Shown: positions 5,923-14,587, counted from the first letter of the stretch. The stretch is 20,741 nucleotides of DNA from DASSUC01 sp035649895 (GCA_035649895.1 DASRIS010000185.1:1-20741); one strand, 5' to 3'. Numbers and translations are program-made. Notes: generated from the letters alone by a model not told the origin.

Positions 5923-8900
5923 CGTGCGCACACTGCCGACCCCTGCGGAATGGTCGGTCGGCGCTCTGGTCGAGTACCCGCAGACGGCCTACCCGGAGCT
6001 GGTGCTCAGCCAGGCGCGCCGCCGCCCGGACGCGGCCGCCGTCCGCCAGGGCCCGCGGGTACTGACCTACCGGGAGCTGGTCGCCGACGCTGCGGCCCTG
6101 GCCCGCGCGCTGCGCGAGCGCGGTGTGGGGCCCGAGGACCGGGTGGGGATCTGCGTACGCCGCCGGCCCGGCATGGTCACCGCCATGTTCGGCACGCTGC
6201 TGTCGGGAGCCGCGTACGTGCCGCTCGACCCGGAGTGGCCGGCGGCGCGCCGCCGTCAGGTGCTCGCGGACTCGGGCGCCCGCCTGGTCGTGGTGGACCC
6301 GGAGACGGCCGGCCTGATGGGCGAAGGCGGCACCGGCAACGGCGACCGCGACGGCGCCCACAGCGGCGACGGTGCGGCACCCGCGCTGACGCTCGTCCTG
6401 GTGCCGTCCGGGTCGCCGACCGACCAGCCGGTGCCGGCCTGCCCCGCGGTCTCGGACAACGCCGCCTACGTGATCTACACCTCCGGCTCCACCGGGAGCC
6501 CCAAGGGCGTCGTGATCACCCACCGCAGCCTGGTGGCGTACGCGGTCGGGTTCGGCGCGGCGACCGGGGTGACTGAGCAGACGCGCTCGTTCGGGTTCGC
6601 CTCGCCCACCTTCGACGTCTCCGTGATGGACGTCCTGGTGCCCCTGGCGGCCGGGGGTGAGGTGGAGCTGCTCAGCGAGGAGGACCGGGCCGACCCGGCC
6701 CGGCTGCAGGCCTTCGTGGCCGAGCACCGGGTGAGCTGGGGCTGCGTGCCGGTCGCCCTGCTTCCGCTGCTCGACCCGGACCAGCTGCCAGACTGGCGCC
6801 TGGTGGTCACCGGCGCCGAGGTGCCCGGGCCGGAGCAGGTGCTGCGCTGGGCCGGGCCGGCGGAGGCCCCCCGGCGGCGGTTCCTCAACTGCTACGGACC
6901 GACCGAGGCGACCGTCTGCGTGACCGAGTTCGAGGCGGCCGGCGCCTGGGACCGGCCGCTGCCGATGGGTGGACCGCTGCCCAACCAGCGGGCGTACGTG
7001 GTCGACGAGCAGCTGCGGCCGGTGCCGCCCGGTGTCCCGGGCGAGCTGCTGCTCGGCGGGGCCGGCCTGGCCCGCGGCTATCTGGGCTCGCCAGCGCTGA
7101 CCGCGCAGCGGTTCGTCCCCGACCCGTTCGGCGAGGAGCCGGGTGGGCGCCTCTACCGCACCGGCGACCATGCGCTGTGGCTGCCCGACGGCGCGCTGCT
7201 CTTCCTCGGCCGGGCCGACGGGCAGGTCAAGATCCGTGGCCAGCGGGTGGAGATCGGCGAGGTGGAGACCGCCTTACGGCTCCACCCGCAGGTCGCCCAC
7301 GCGGTGGTGGCGGCGGTGCCAGGGCCGCACGGGCTGACGCTGGTCGCTTTCTGTACGCCCGAGGACGCGCCGGACACCGAGGCGGTCCAGGAGTGGTGCG
7401 CGAAGCGGCTGCCGGCCGCGATGGTGCCGGCGCGGGTGGTGCGCCTCGCCCGGCTGCCGCTGAACACCTCCGGCAAGGTGGACGTCGCCGCCCTGCGGGT
7501 GCTGGCCACGACGGGTCCGGACGGGTCCGGCACCGAAGCGGCTACGACCGCCCGCCCGACGGCCGAGCCTCGCCCGGGTGGTGAGCCGTACCCGGCGGCT
7601 GGGCCCTACCCGGGAGCTGAGCCGTACCCGGGAGCTGAGCCGTACCCGGGGGCTGGGCCGGGACCGGCGGCGGAGCCGGCGGAGCGGCGGGTGGCCCGGA
7701 TCTGGGCGGAGGTGCTGGACGTCCCCGTCGACCTGGTGCGCCCCGACGACGACTTCTTTGTCGCGGGCGGCCACTCGATCAGCGCCATGCGCCTCGTCGC
7801 CGGGCTGCGCGCGCAGCTGCGCCGGGCGGTGTCGGTGGAGGATGTGTTCTCCGGCCGGACGCTGCGCGTCGTCGTGGAGCGGGCCCTCTCCGCGCCGCCG
7901 CTGGAGGGCGGCGACCTGCCGTCGGGCAGCCCGCTCGCGCTCTCCGCAGCGCAGCGCCGGCTGTGGTTCGTGGACAAGCTGGACCTCCAGGCGGCCGCGT
8001 ACAACGTGGCGGTCGCGGAGCGGCTGGTCGGCCCGCTCGACGTGGTCGCGCTCGACGCGGCGCTGGCCGCGGTCGCCGCCCGCCACGACGTGCTGCGCTG
8101 GCGCGTGCCGGACACCGACGGCCGGCCGTACGTCCAGATCGGCCCGGCCAGCCACACCGCGGACCTGCTGGTCACTGACCTGTCCACAATGGACGAGCCG
8201 GCACGGGACATCGCGCTGCGGGAATGGCTCACCCGGGAGGCGGCGAGCCGGTTCGACCTCGCCACCGGTCCACTGTGGCGGGCCCGGCTGCTGCGGCTGG
8301 CCGCAGACGACCACGTGCTCGCGGTGACCTTCCACCACGCGGTGTTCGACGGCTGGTCCCAGCGGCCGTACCTGGCCGACCTGGGCCGGGCCTACGCCGC
8401 GGCCCGGGACGGGCGCCCGGCGCAGCTGCCGGAGCTGACCACCCGGTTCGCCGACTACGTCGCCTGGCGCGCCGCGCGGGACGCCGGTCGCGGCGTGGGC
8501 GACCTCGCCTGGTGGCGGCAGCACCTGGCCGGTGCCCCCTGGGTGCTGGACCTGCCCCGGGACCGGCCGCGCCCGCCGGTGCAGACCTACCGGGGGGAGC
8601 AGGTCACCGGCGCGCTCTCGGTCGAGACCTCCCGGGCGGTACGTGAGATCGCCGTGGGCTCGGCGGCCACCGCTCCCAGCGCGCTGCTCGCCGCGTTCAC
8701 CCACCTGGTCGGCCGGATCACCGGCGCGGCGGAGGTGGTGGTGGGCACGCCGGCCGCCGACCGGCGGCACGTTGCCTTCCACGACCTCGTCGGCTTCTTC
8801 ATCGATGTGGTGCCGCTGCGGATACGGCTGGCGCCCGGCACGAGCTACCAGGCCCAGGTCCGCGCCTGCGCCGACGAGGTGCTGGAGGTGCTGTCCCACC

Positions 8901-9676
8901 CGGCCGCACCGCTGGAGCGCATCGTCGAGGCCCTCGGCGTGCCCCGGGACCCGACCCGCTCACCAGTGGTGCAGGTCCTGTTCAACGTCTACAACTTCCC
9001 CGAGCCCCGGCTGCGCCTGCCGGGGGTGCAGGTGAAGCCGGCGTTGCCGGGGCTGCCCGGCTCGGCGTTCGACCTCACCGTCTACCTCTTCGAGCGGGAC
9101 GGCGCGTTCGCCGTCGAGTTCACGTACAACCCGGACCTGTTCGACCGGGACCGGATGCAGGCGCTGCTGGCGGCGTACATCCGGCTGCTGGACCAGTGCT
9201 GCGCAGACCCGGCGGCGCCGCTGTCAGCGTTCGAGCTGCCGGGGCTGGCGGAGCTCGCGCAGCCCGGTGCGGCAGCGACGCGGTCGCGGGCACCGGCCGG
9301 CGCCGGCCCTGCGGCGCCTGGCCCGCTGCCGGCGGGTGGCGGATCCGCGCTGCCTGCCACGCCGACCGAGCGGACCGTCGCCAGGATCTGGTGCGACGTG
9401 CTCGGGCGCGACTCGGTCGGGGCGGCGGAGAACTTCTTCGACATCGGCGGCACGTCGATGGCTGCGGTGGTGGTGCAGACCCGGCTGGGCGAGGCGCTGG
9501 GGCGCCAGATCCGCGTCGTCGACCTGTTCCGCTACCCGAGCGTACGGGCGCTCGCCGGGTACCTGGACGGTGGCTCCGCCGTCCCGGAGCTGGACCGGGC
9601 CGCGGCCCGCGCCGCCCTGCGCCGCGACCGCGGCCGGTCGCGAGGGCCCAGCCGCCACGGTGGCGGGTCGCAGTAG
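5912..9676 (+). CDS. Non-ribosomal peptide synthetase, A-T-C-T
   Basis: ATG at 5912 has GGGAGG 5 bp upstream, giving 1,254 aa. Adenylation domain (about 25-535): YVIYTSGSTGSPKG, NCYGPTEATV, GELLLGGAGLARGY, YRTGDHALW, and catalytic lysine in LNTSGKVD. Carrier 1 (about 590-660) has serine in GGHSI. The condensation domain (about 670-1105) has an intact HHAVFDG active site. Carrier 2 (about 1150-1225) has serine in GGTSM. There is no leading condensation domain and no thioesterase, so this is an initiating protein whose product must leave in trans. My alignment to GrsA gives specificity residues near D-V-M-C-V-T-C-V-C; the leading Asp suggests an alpha-amino acid, but I recognise no substrate. 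An 18-bp repeat forms the A-T linker. A TTA codon lies at 7274-7276. Confidence 0.95.
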   Translation: MELDVRTLPTPAEWSVGALVEYPQTAYPELVLSQARRRPDAAAVRQGPRVLTYRELVADAAALARALRERGVGPEDRVGICVRRRPGMVTAMFGTLLSGAAYVPLDPEWPAARRRQVLADSGARLVVVDPETAGLMGEGGTGNGDRDGAHSGDGAAPALTLVLVPSGSPTDQPVPACPAVSDNAAYVIYTSGSTGSPKGVVITHRSLVAYAVGFGAATGVTEQTRSFGFASPTFDVSVMDVLVPLAAGGEVELLSEEDRADPARLQAFVAEHRVSWGCVPVALLPLLDPDQLPDWRLVVTGAEVPGPEQVLRWAGPAEAPRRRFLNCYGPTEATVCVTEFEAAGAWDRPLPMGGPLPNQRAYVVDEQLRPVPPGVPGELLLGGAGLARGYLGSPALTAQRFVPDPFGEEPGGRLYRTGDHALWLPDGALLFLGRADGQVKIRGQRVEIGEVETALRLHPQVAHAVVAAVPGPHGLTLVAFCTPEDAPDTEAVQEWCAKRLPAAMVPARVVRLARLPLNTSGKVDVAALRVLATTGPDGSGTEAATTARPTAEPRPGGEPYPAAGPYPGAEPYPGAEPYPGAGPGPAAEPAERRVARIWAEVLDVPVDLVRPDDDFFVAGGHSISAMRLVAGLRAQLRRAVSVEDVFSGRTLRVVVERALSAPPLEGGDLPSGSPLALSAAQRRLWFVDKLDLQAAAYNVAVAERLVGPLDVVALDAALAAVAARHDVLRWRVPDTDGRPYVQIGPASHTADLLVTDLSTMDEPARDIALREWLTREAASRFDLATGPLWRARLLRLAADDHVLAVTFHHAVFDGWSQRPYLADLGRAYAAARDGRPAQLPELTTRFADYVAWRAARDAGRGVGDLAWWRQHLAGAPWVLDLPRDRPRPPVQTYRGEQVTGALSVETSRAVREIAVGSAATAPSALLAAFTHLVGRITGAAEVVVGTPAADRRHVAFHDLVGFFIDVVPLRIRLAPGTSYQAQVRACADEVLEVLSHPAAPLERIVEALGVPRDPTRSPVVQVLFNVYNFPEPRLRLPGVQVKPALPGLPGSAFDLTVYLFERDGAFAVEFTYNPDLFDRDRMQALLAAYIRLLDQCCADPAAPLSAFELPGLAELAQPGAAATRSRAPAGAGPAAPGPLPAGGGSALPATPTERTVARIWCDVLGRDSVGAAENFFDIGGTSMAAVVVQTRLGEALGRQIRVVDLFRYPSVRALAGYLDGGSAVPELDRAAARAALRRDRGRSRGPSRHGGGSQ
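7274..7276 (+). promoter_or_regulatory. In-frame TTA leucine codon in the A-T-C-T NRPS
   Basis: Codon 455 of the NRPS, in ETALRLH, is TTA. In actinomycetes TTA is rare and read by the bldA tRNA. Such codons often tie secondary-metabolite genes to development. I did not scan every gene for others. Confidence 0.6.
7583..7672 (+). repeat. 18-bp in-frame minisatellite in the A-T linker
   Basis: Five 18-bp units, the third being GAGCCGTACCCGGGAGCT, encode E/G-P-Y-P-G/A-A hexapeptides. Units three and four differ at one base. The last unit has drifted to GPGPAA. The repeat lies between adenylation and carrier domains, where length changes are tolerated. Confidence 0.85.
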
Positions 9677-9689
9677 GAGGGCGCAGGGC

Positions 9690-12098
9690 ATGCACAGCTG
9701 GCGGGAGGTTGCCGCGCGGCACCGGGGAGATCCGGGGTACGAGCCGTTCCCAGCCGGCCCGGCGTCGATAGCTGGCCGGTTCTGGCAGCAGGTGTACGCC
9801 GGGCCGCAGCGCCCGGCCGTCCTCGGTGCGGACGGCGTGCTGACGTACCAGGCCTTGGGCGACCAGGTGGCCGCGGTGGCCGCGGCGCTCGACGGGACCG
9901 GGGCCAACGCTGCCGTCGAGCACACGTGGCCGGTCAGCGCGGCCGTCGGGCAGATGTGGCCGGTCAGCGCGGACGTCGGGCAGGTGCGGCCGGTCAGCGC
10001 GGGTGGTGCGGGGCGTGGCCGCCGGGTTGCGGTCCTGCTCGACCACGGCGCCCAGACGATCGCGGGGATCCTCGGCGCGTTGACGGCTGGCGCGGCCTAC
10101 GTGCCGCTCGACCCGGAGTATCCGGCCGACCGCCTGGCGCTGATGCTCGCCGACGCGGACGCGGACACGCTGCTCACCAGCCCGGCGCACGGCGACCTCG
10201 CGCAGGACCTGCTCGCCCGCTGCGGCGGCGGCACCCCACCGGGCATGGCCGTGCTGGACCTCACCCGGCTGACCGGCCCACCCCCCGTGACCGGCCCACC
10301 CCCCGTGACCGGCGCGTCGCCGGTGACCGGCGCGTCGCCGGTGCGGGTGTCCACAGTCGACCCGGACGCCGCCGCCTACATCCTCTACACGTCCGGCTCG
10401 ACCGGCGTGCCCAAGGGGGTCGCCCAGACCCACCGCAACGCGCTGTTCCAGATCGGCACGCACGTGGACAACCTGCGGATCGGGCCGGGCGACCGGATCA
10501 GCGTGCTCTCGTCGTTCAGCTTCGACATGGCGGTGACCGACACGTTCTCCGCCCTGCTGAGCGGCGCCGCCGCAGTCCCGGTCGACCTGCACCGCACCGG
10601 CCTGAGCCGGCTCGCCACAGTCCTGGCCAGGCACGGCGTGACGGTCTACCACTCCACGCCGACGGTCTACCGGTACCTGCTCGAAGCGCTCGGCCCCGCC
10701 GGCCGACTGCCGTCGCTGCGGGCTGTCGTGCTCGGTGGGGAGCAGGTGGTCCGCGACGACCTCCACCGCTTCCGCCGGCACTGCGCAGAGGACTGCGTGT
10801 TCGTCAACGGGTACGGCGCCACCGAGATCAGCTTCGCCGCGCAGAACCACCTGACCGCAACTGACATCGACGCCGGCCGAGGCATCGGGAACGGGGTAGT
10901 GCCGGTCGGCCACCCGCTCGACGGGGTGGAGATCCTGCTCCTGCCCACTGATGATGGGCCCACTGAGGACGGGCCGGCGGCCGGCAGAGGTCCCGATGCC
11001 GCCACCGACGGGCCCAGTGCCGGCGACGGGTCCGGCGTCGGGGAGATCGCGATCCGCAGCCGCCACCTGGCCTCGTACTGGCAGGACCCGCAGCGCAACG
11101 CGCAGCGGTTCCGGGTGGAGACGGACGGCCGGCGCACGTACCGTACCGGTGACCTCGGCCGCTGGCTGCCCGATGGCCGGTTGGCCTACCTGGGTCGTAC
11201 GGACCGGCAGGTGAAGGTGCGTGGACACCGGGTGGAGCTGGGCGAGGTGGAGGCGGCACTGGTCGCGCTGCCGGAGGTGAGCCGGGCAGCCGTCGCCGCG
11301 CACGAGGTCAGCCGGGCGGGTGGACCGGAACAGCAGCTGGTGGCCTACGTCGTGCCCGCCGCAGGGTGCGAGGTGCACCGCGACGCGCTGCGCGAGTCCC
11401 TTAACCAGGTCCTGCCGCCGTTCGCGGTGCCGCAGGGCTTCGTGCCCGTCGACGAGCTTCCGCTCACCCCGACAGGCAAGGTGGACGTACGGGCCCTGCC
11501 GGACCCGAGCCAGATCCTCCCCGGCCTCGGGGAGGCGACCAGTCGGGACGCCGGCACCACCACATCCCTGCTGGATGGGCCGGCTGACCTGCTGGACGGG
11601 CCGGCTGGGCGCACCGCCGCCGTGGTCGCCGACGCATGGCGCGCCGTGCTGGGCCGCCAGGACGTGGGCTGGCACGACAACTTCTTCGACCTCGGCGGCC
11701 ACTCGTTGCTGATGGCGCAGGTCCAGCAGCGGGTGGCCGGCGCGCTGGGCCGACCGGTGCCGCTCACGACGCTGTACGCGTACCCGACCGTCGCCGCGCT
11801 CGCCGAGCACCTAGCCGGCGGCGCCGAGGCTCGGCCCGATGGCGCGGAGATCAGGTCCGGCGGCACGGAGGCCACCGGCGGCACGGAGACCCGGTCCGGC
11901 GGCACGGAGACCCGGTCCGGCGGTGCGGAGACCCGGTCCGGCGGTGCGGAGGCCCGGCCGGATGGTGCGCAGGCCCGGTCCGATGGCGGTCGGGGCACCA
12001 GCCCGGATCTCGCCGCGCTCGCCGCTCGTCGCCGGCTCGCCCGCGCGGCCAGGGACCGGGCGAGCCCGATAGGCCGGCCCGATAGGCCGGCCCGATAG
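9690..12098 (+). CDS. Non-ribosomal peptide synthetase, A-T
   Basis: ATG at 9690 lies 13 bp after the upstream stop, with AGGAGG ending 9 bp before it; the product is 802 aa. The adenylation domain carries YILYTSGSTGVPKG, GYGATEISF (Ala where YGPTE is usual), YRTGDLGRWLPDG, KVRGHRVELGEVE and LTPTGKVD. The carrier domain (about residues 635-710) has serine in DLGGHSLLM. There is no condensation, reductase, epimerase or thioesterase domain. Approximate GrsA-aligned specificity residues are D-M-T-H-V-G-G-F-A, which I do not recognise. The protein is swollen by tandem repeats near residue 80, near residue 195 and in the C-terminal tail, which ends in an SPIGRPDRPAR sequence made by a 13-bp repeat. 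It probably loads its own carrier, and perhaps in trans the empty second carrier of the preceding NRPS. Confidence 0.93.
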   Translation: MHSWREVAARHRGDPGYEPFPAGPASIAGRFWQQVYAGPQRPAVLGADGVLTYQALGDQVAAVAAALDGTGANAAVEHTWPVSAAVGQMWPVSADVGQVRPVSAGGAGRGRRVAVLLDHGAQTIAGILGALTAGAAYVPLDPEYPADRLALMLADADADTLLTSPAHGDLAQDLLARCGGGTPPGMAVLDLTRLTGPPPVTGPPPVTGASPVTGASPVRVSTVDPDAAAYILYTSGSTGVPKGVAQTHRNALFQIGTHVDNLRIGPGDRISVLSSFSFDMAVTDTFSALLSGAAAVPVDLHRTGLSRLATVLARHGVTVYHSTPTVYRYLLEALGPAGRLPSLRAVVLGGEQVVRDDLHRFRRHCAEDCVFVNGYGATEISFAAQNHLTATDIDAGRGIGNGVVPVGHPLDGVEILLLPTDDGPTEDGPAAGRGPDAATDGPSAGDGSGVGEIAIRSRHLASYWQDPQRNAQRFRVETDGRRTYRTGDLGRWLPDGRLAYLGRTDRQVKVRGHRVELGEVEAALVALPEVSRAAVAAHEVSRAGGPEQQLVAYVVPAAGCEVHRDALRESLNQVLPPFAVPQGFVPVDELPLTPTGKVDVRALPDPSQILPGLGEATSRDAGTTTSLLDGPADLLDGPAGRTAAVVADAWRAVLGRQDVGWHDNFFDLGGHSLLMAQVQQRVAGALGRPVPLTTLYAYPTVAALAEHLAGGAEARPDGAEIRSGGTEATGGTETRSGGTETRSGGAETRSGGAEARPDGAQARSDGGRGTSPDLAALAARRRLARAARDRASPIGRPDRPAR
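9926..10007 (+). repeat. 30-bp in-frame repeat inside the A domain of the second NRPS
   Basis: Nearly three copies of a 30-bp unit encode W/R-P-V-S-A-x-V-G-Q-x. They expand a loop between the first two core motifs of the adenylation domain. Copies one and two differ at two bases. Confidence 0.8.
10272..10343 (+). repeat. 18-bp in-frame repeat before core motif A3 of the second NRPS
   Basis: Two exact copies of ACCGGCCCACCCCCCGTG (TGPPPV) are followed by two exact copies of ACCGGCGCGTCGCCGGTG (TGASPV). Exact identity within each pair points to recent duplication. Confidence 0.88.
11817..11981 (+). repeat. 21-bp in-frame repeat forming the C-terminal tail of the second NRPS
   Basis: Eight units, seven of 21 bp and one of 18 bp, encode heptapeptides of the type GGTETRS, GGAETRS, GGAEARP and DGAQARS. 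They follow the carrier domain and form a charged, probably disordered tail of about 55 residues. Confidence 0.88.
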
Positions 12099-12103
12099 GC
12101 CAG
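12065..12103 (+). repeat. 13-bp tandem repeat spanning the NRPS stop codon
   Basis: CCCGATAGGCCGG occurs at 12065-12077 and 12078-12090, and with one change (CCCGATAGGCCAG) at 12091-12103. Because 13 is not a multiple of three, GATAG is read in a different frame in each unit. The third copy supplies the TAG stop at 12096-12098. Confidence 0.9.
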
Positions 12104-12220
12104 CCAGCGCCGCGGCACCCGCCACCCGGACCGTACGACGCGCTACCCGAACCGGATGACGCCGCCCTGACCGGATGACGCCACCCCGACCGGACGCCTC
12201 GGCGCGGACCAGGCCGGCGG
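12099..12220. other. Short convergent intergenic region
   Basis: It separates the NRPS operon from the oppositely oriented LanB-like gene. It contains a partial repeat (ACCGGATGACGCC at two places, with a third degenerate copy) but no clear GC-rich hairpin followed by T's, so a canonical terminator is not visible. Confidence 0.4.
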
Positions 12221-14587
12221 CTACCGAGGTGCCGGCTGCGGGTCGCGGACGAGCAGCCGGAACTCGCTGGTGTAGCGGTTGCCATCGGCATCGAGCAGCC
12301 AGGCGTGCCCGGTGGCCGGGAGCATCTCGGTGACGACCACCTCGACGTCGTCGCCGGCCTTGGCGTGGGCGCCGCGGACCAGGTTACAGAGGATACGGAC
12401 GTAGACCAGGCTGGTCAGGTCGATGAAGCAGGGCTTGATCTCGGTCGCCACCCGCACGAAGATGCGTTCGGGCAGGCCGAGAGATGCCCGCCAGCGGCGG
12501 GCGGCGAGGTAGCGGTCGCGTTCCCGGGTCGGGCCGACCAGTCCGGTCTGGCCCACGGTGGTACGCCAGGTCTCGCGGACCACGACGAGGTCGTCGAAGA
12601 CCACCCGGGGGGTGTGGCCGCGGCCGCCGGTCAGCTTCCACGCGTCGACGGTGTGGACGCTGAGCAGGTCGGCGTACGCCTCGACCAGCGGCCACGACCG
12701 GCCGTCCCCGGCACGGACCACAAGCTCTCCGCCGGCCGCAACGTCTCCACTGGCCGCAGGGTCTCCACTGGCCGCAGCCTCTCCAGCGGCGCCCGGCCCG
12801 ACGGTCAAGGCGCTGACCGGCAGCAGCCGGTCGCGGTCGGCCCCGGGCGCCGGCACGTAGGCGAGCTGCACGTCGGCGGGGGCGTGCATCCACGCGGCGG
12901 TGCGGGCGGTGTGGCGCGGGAAGTCCTCCGGCAGCAGCAGGTAGAACCGGCTGTCGGGCAGGTCCTGATGCAGCGCGTCGCGCAGCGCCCCGGGGCGCGG
13001 GTGACCGGTCCGGAAGAAGTCGGTGTCGATGGCGGGCACGCCGATGTGCAGCTCGCCGAGCACGACCGTGAACTCGCCGCGGGTCATGGCCGCCCAGTCG
13101 GTGGCGCATAGCTGCACGTCCGGGCTGTGGAGGCGGGCGTAGGTCCAGCCGGGGGCGTCGGCCGGGAAGGCGGCAGCCACCCGGTCGGCCAGCTCGGCCG
13201 TTGTGAACCGCAGCTCGCGCACGCCGGCTGGCACCTCGTCCAGGCCGAGGATCCGCTCCCACCGCCGGTTGAACTCCGCGACCACGTCGGCGGCGACCGG
13301 GTGGGCGCCGACCACGGTGCCCAGGGCGAGGTACCACAGCTGCCCGAGCGGCACCTCCGGGGAGCCGAGCTCGGCGGCCAGCTCCCGATGCAGCTCGCTG
13401 AACGCGTCCCGGTACGCGGCGGCGATCGCGCTGGTCAGCCAGCGCCCGGAGCGCAGCAGCGGGTCCAGCGGGGCGAGCCGGGCCAGCACCGCGCCGCCGA
13501 AGGCGAGGTCCAGGTCGCGCACTGCGTCGACGTGGCACAGGGTACGCCCGGCGTAGGTCTCGCCCGGCCGCTGCTGCGCCGCCCGGCCGGTCAGCTCCAT
13601 GAAGGCGCCGGCCAGCTCGGTCATCGCGGCGGTCAGCTGCGCCGGGTCCCCGGCCGCGGCCGTGGCGTCGCGCGCGGCGCAGAGCTGGTCGAGCAGGCCC
13701 ACCGCCCACTTGCGCGCGGGGGCGTCGTCGATGCGCTCCAGCTGCTCCCGCAGCACGTCCTCGGCGGAGAGCCGGACCGGCAGGTCGAAGCCGACCCGCA
13801 GGACGCCCTGGTCGGCGAGCCCGTGGATCTGGGCGTGCACGTCCGCCTCGGTGCGGAACCCGCCATGCGGCGCGGCCGCCAGCTCGCGCGCGACCACGGC
13901 GGCCGGGCGCCCGTCGCACCGGGCCAGCAGCGTGGCGACCGGTGCGGTCAGCTGCTGCGCCGGCCGGTTGGGAAAGCGCAGCTCCCGGCCTTGCACAGTG
14001 AGGTGGGGCTGCAGGACGACCGGCAGCCACGGCCGTACGCCTGGGTCCTCGGCGATCCGCTCCGCGAGCGTCACCAGGGCCCACCGCTCAAGGTGGACGG
14101 TCTGGCTGCGGACCAGCGCTGGACCGGGCTGCCCGGTCATCGCCGGCCCGGCACTGTCCAATGTGGCCCAGCATGTCGGGCCGAAGAAGCCGATGGAGTC
14201 GTTCTTCACGCAGTAGCGCTGCCAGTACTTCGCCACAGCGTCCTCACGCTGGCGGCGGCGGGAGTTGCGCGATGCCTGCGGGCCGTCCCGCAGCACGCCC
14301 TCCACGGCCAGCAGGGCGCCCGGGTTCTGCCAGGTCACCGCCTGCCGGAAGCGCGGGTCGGCAGCTACGGCGTACACCGCCTCGCGCAGGTCGCGGACCG
14401 CGTCCTGGTACGCCGACTCCAGCTGCTCCTCGCTCGTGCCGCCGCCCAGGTACGCGTCGGCGGCCGCGGCGAAGCCCGGCGCGGCGAAGCTGTCGACGCC
14501 GTCCGCGGGGAAGCCGGCCGAGCGCACCAGCACGTCCCGCCACACGTGCCAGGGCGTGCCCGGCAGCGGCACCAGGTGGCCGGTCAC
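12221..14587 (-). CDS. Stand-alone lantibiotic-dehydratase N-terminal-type protein (LanB/PEARL-like)
   Basis: GTG at 14587 overlaps the GNAT stop (GTGA) and gives 788 aa. The protein matches the LanB glutamylation domain across its length: KYWQRYCVKNDSIGFFGP at about residues 120-138 (K128), PLGQLWYLALGTVVGAHP in the middle, and near the end the typical series PRVVFDDLVVVRETWR, SLGLPERIFVRV, KPCFIDL and VVVTEMLP. It stops there, so the elimination (SpaB_C-like) domain of full LanBs is absent. Enzymes of this size either work with a separate elimination protein, or are peptide aminoacyl-tRNA ligases, which add an amino acid to a peptide C-terminus. The classical R-x-TPFGLF motif is replaced by KNDSIGFFGP. 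No precursor peptide gene is evident nearby. The function is therefore open. Confidence 0.85.
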   Translation of the reverse strand: MTGHLVPLPGTPWHVWRDVLVRSAGFPADGVDSFAAPGFAAAADAYLGGGTSEEQLESAYQDAVRDLREAVYAVAADPRFRQAVTWQNPGALLAVEGVLRDGPQASRNSRRRQREDAVAKYWQRYCVKNDSIGFFGPTCWATLDSAGPAMTGQPGPALVRSQTVHLERWALVTLAERIAEDPGVRPWLPVVLQPHLTVQGRELRFPNRPAQQLTAPVATLLARCDGRPAAVVARELAAAPHGGFRTEADVHAQIHGLADQGVLRVGFDLPVRLSAEDVLREQLERIDDAPARKWAVGLLDQLCAARDATAAAGDPAQLTAAMTELAGAFMELTGRAAQQRPGETYAGRTLCHVDAVRDLDLAFGGAVLARLAPLDPLLRSGRWLTSAIAAAYRDAFSELHRELAAELGSPEVPLGQLWYLALGTVVGAHPVAADVVAEFNRRWERILGLDEVPAGVRELRFTTAELADRVAAAFPADAPGWTYARLHSPDVQLCATDWAAMTRGEFTVVLGELHIGVPAIDTDFFRTGHPRPGALRDALHQDLPDSRFYLLLPEDFPRHTARTAAWMHAPADVQLAYVPAPGADRDRLLPVSALTVGPGAAGEAAASGDPAASGDVAAGGELVVRAGDGRSWPLVEAYADLLSVHTVDAWKLTGGRGHTPRVVFDDLVVVRETWRTTVGQTGLVGPTRERDRYLAARRWRASLGLPERIFVRVATEIKPCFIDLTSLVYVRILCNLVRGAHAKAGDDVEVVVTEMLPATGHAWLLDADGNRYTSEFRLLVRDPQPAPR
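12734..12787 (-). repeat. 18-bp in-frame repeat in the LanB-like gene
   Basis: Three units related to GGCCGCAGGGTCTCCACT (plus strand) encode an Ala-Ala-Ser-Gly-Asp type linker in the C-terminal third of the LanB-like protein. Confidence 0.75.

Noticed and set aside
7583..7672. Tandem repeats considered as CRISPR
   Set aside because: Repeats are contiguous, without spacers, in frame and within a protein linker.
9120..11810. 896-codon open frame on the minus strand across the NRPS genes
   Set aside because: Antisense shadow produced by codon bias. The plus strand carries unmistakable NRPS domains.
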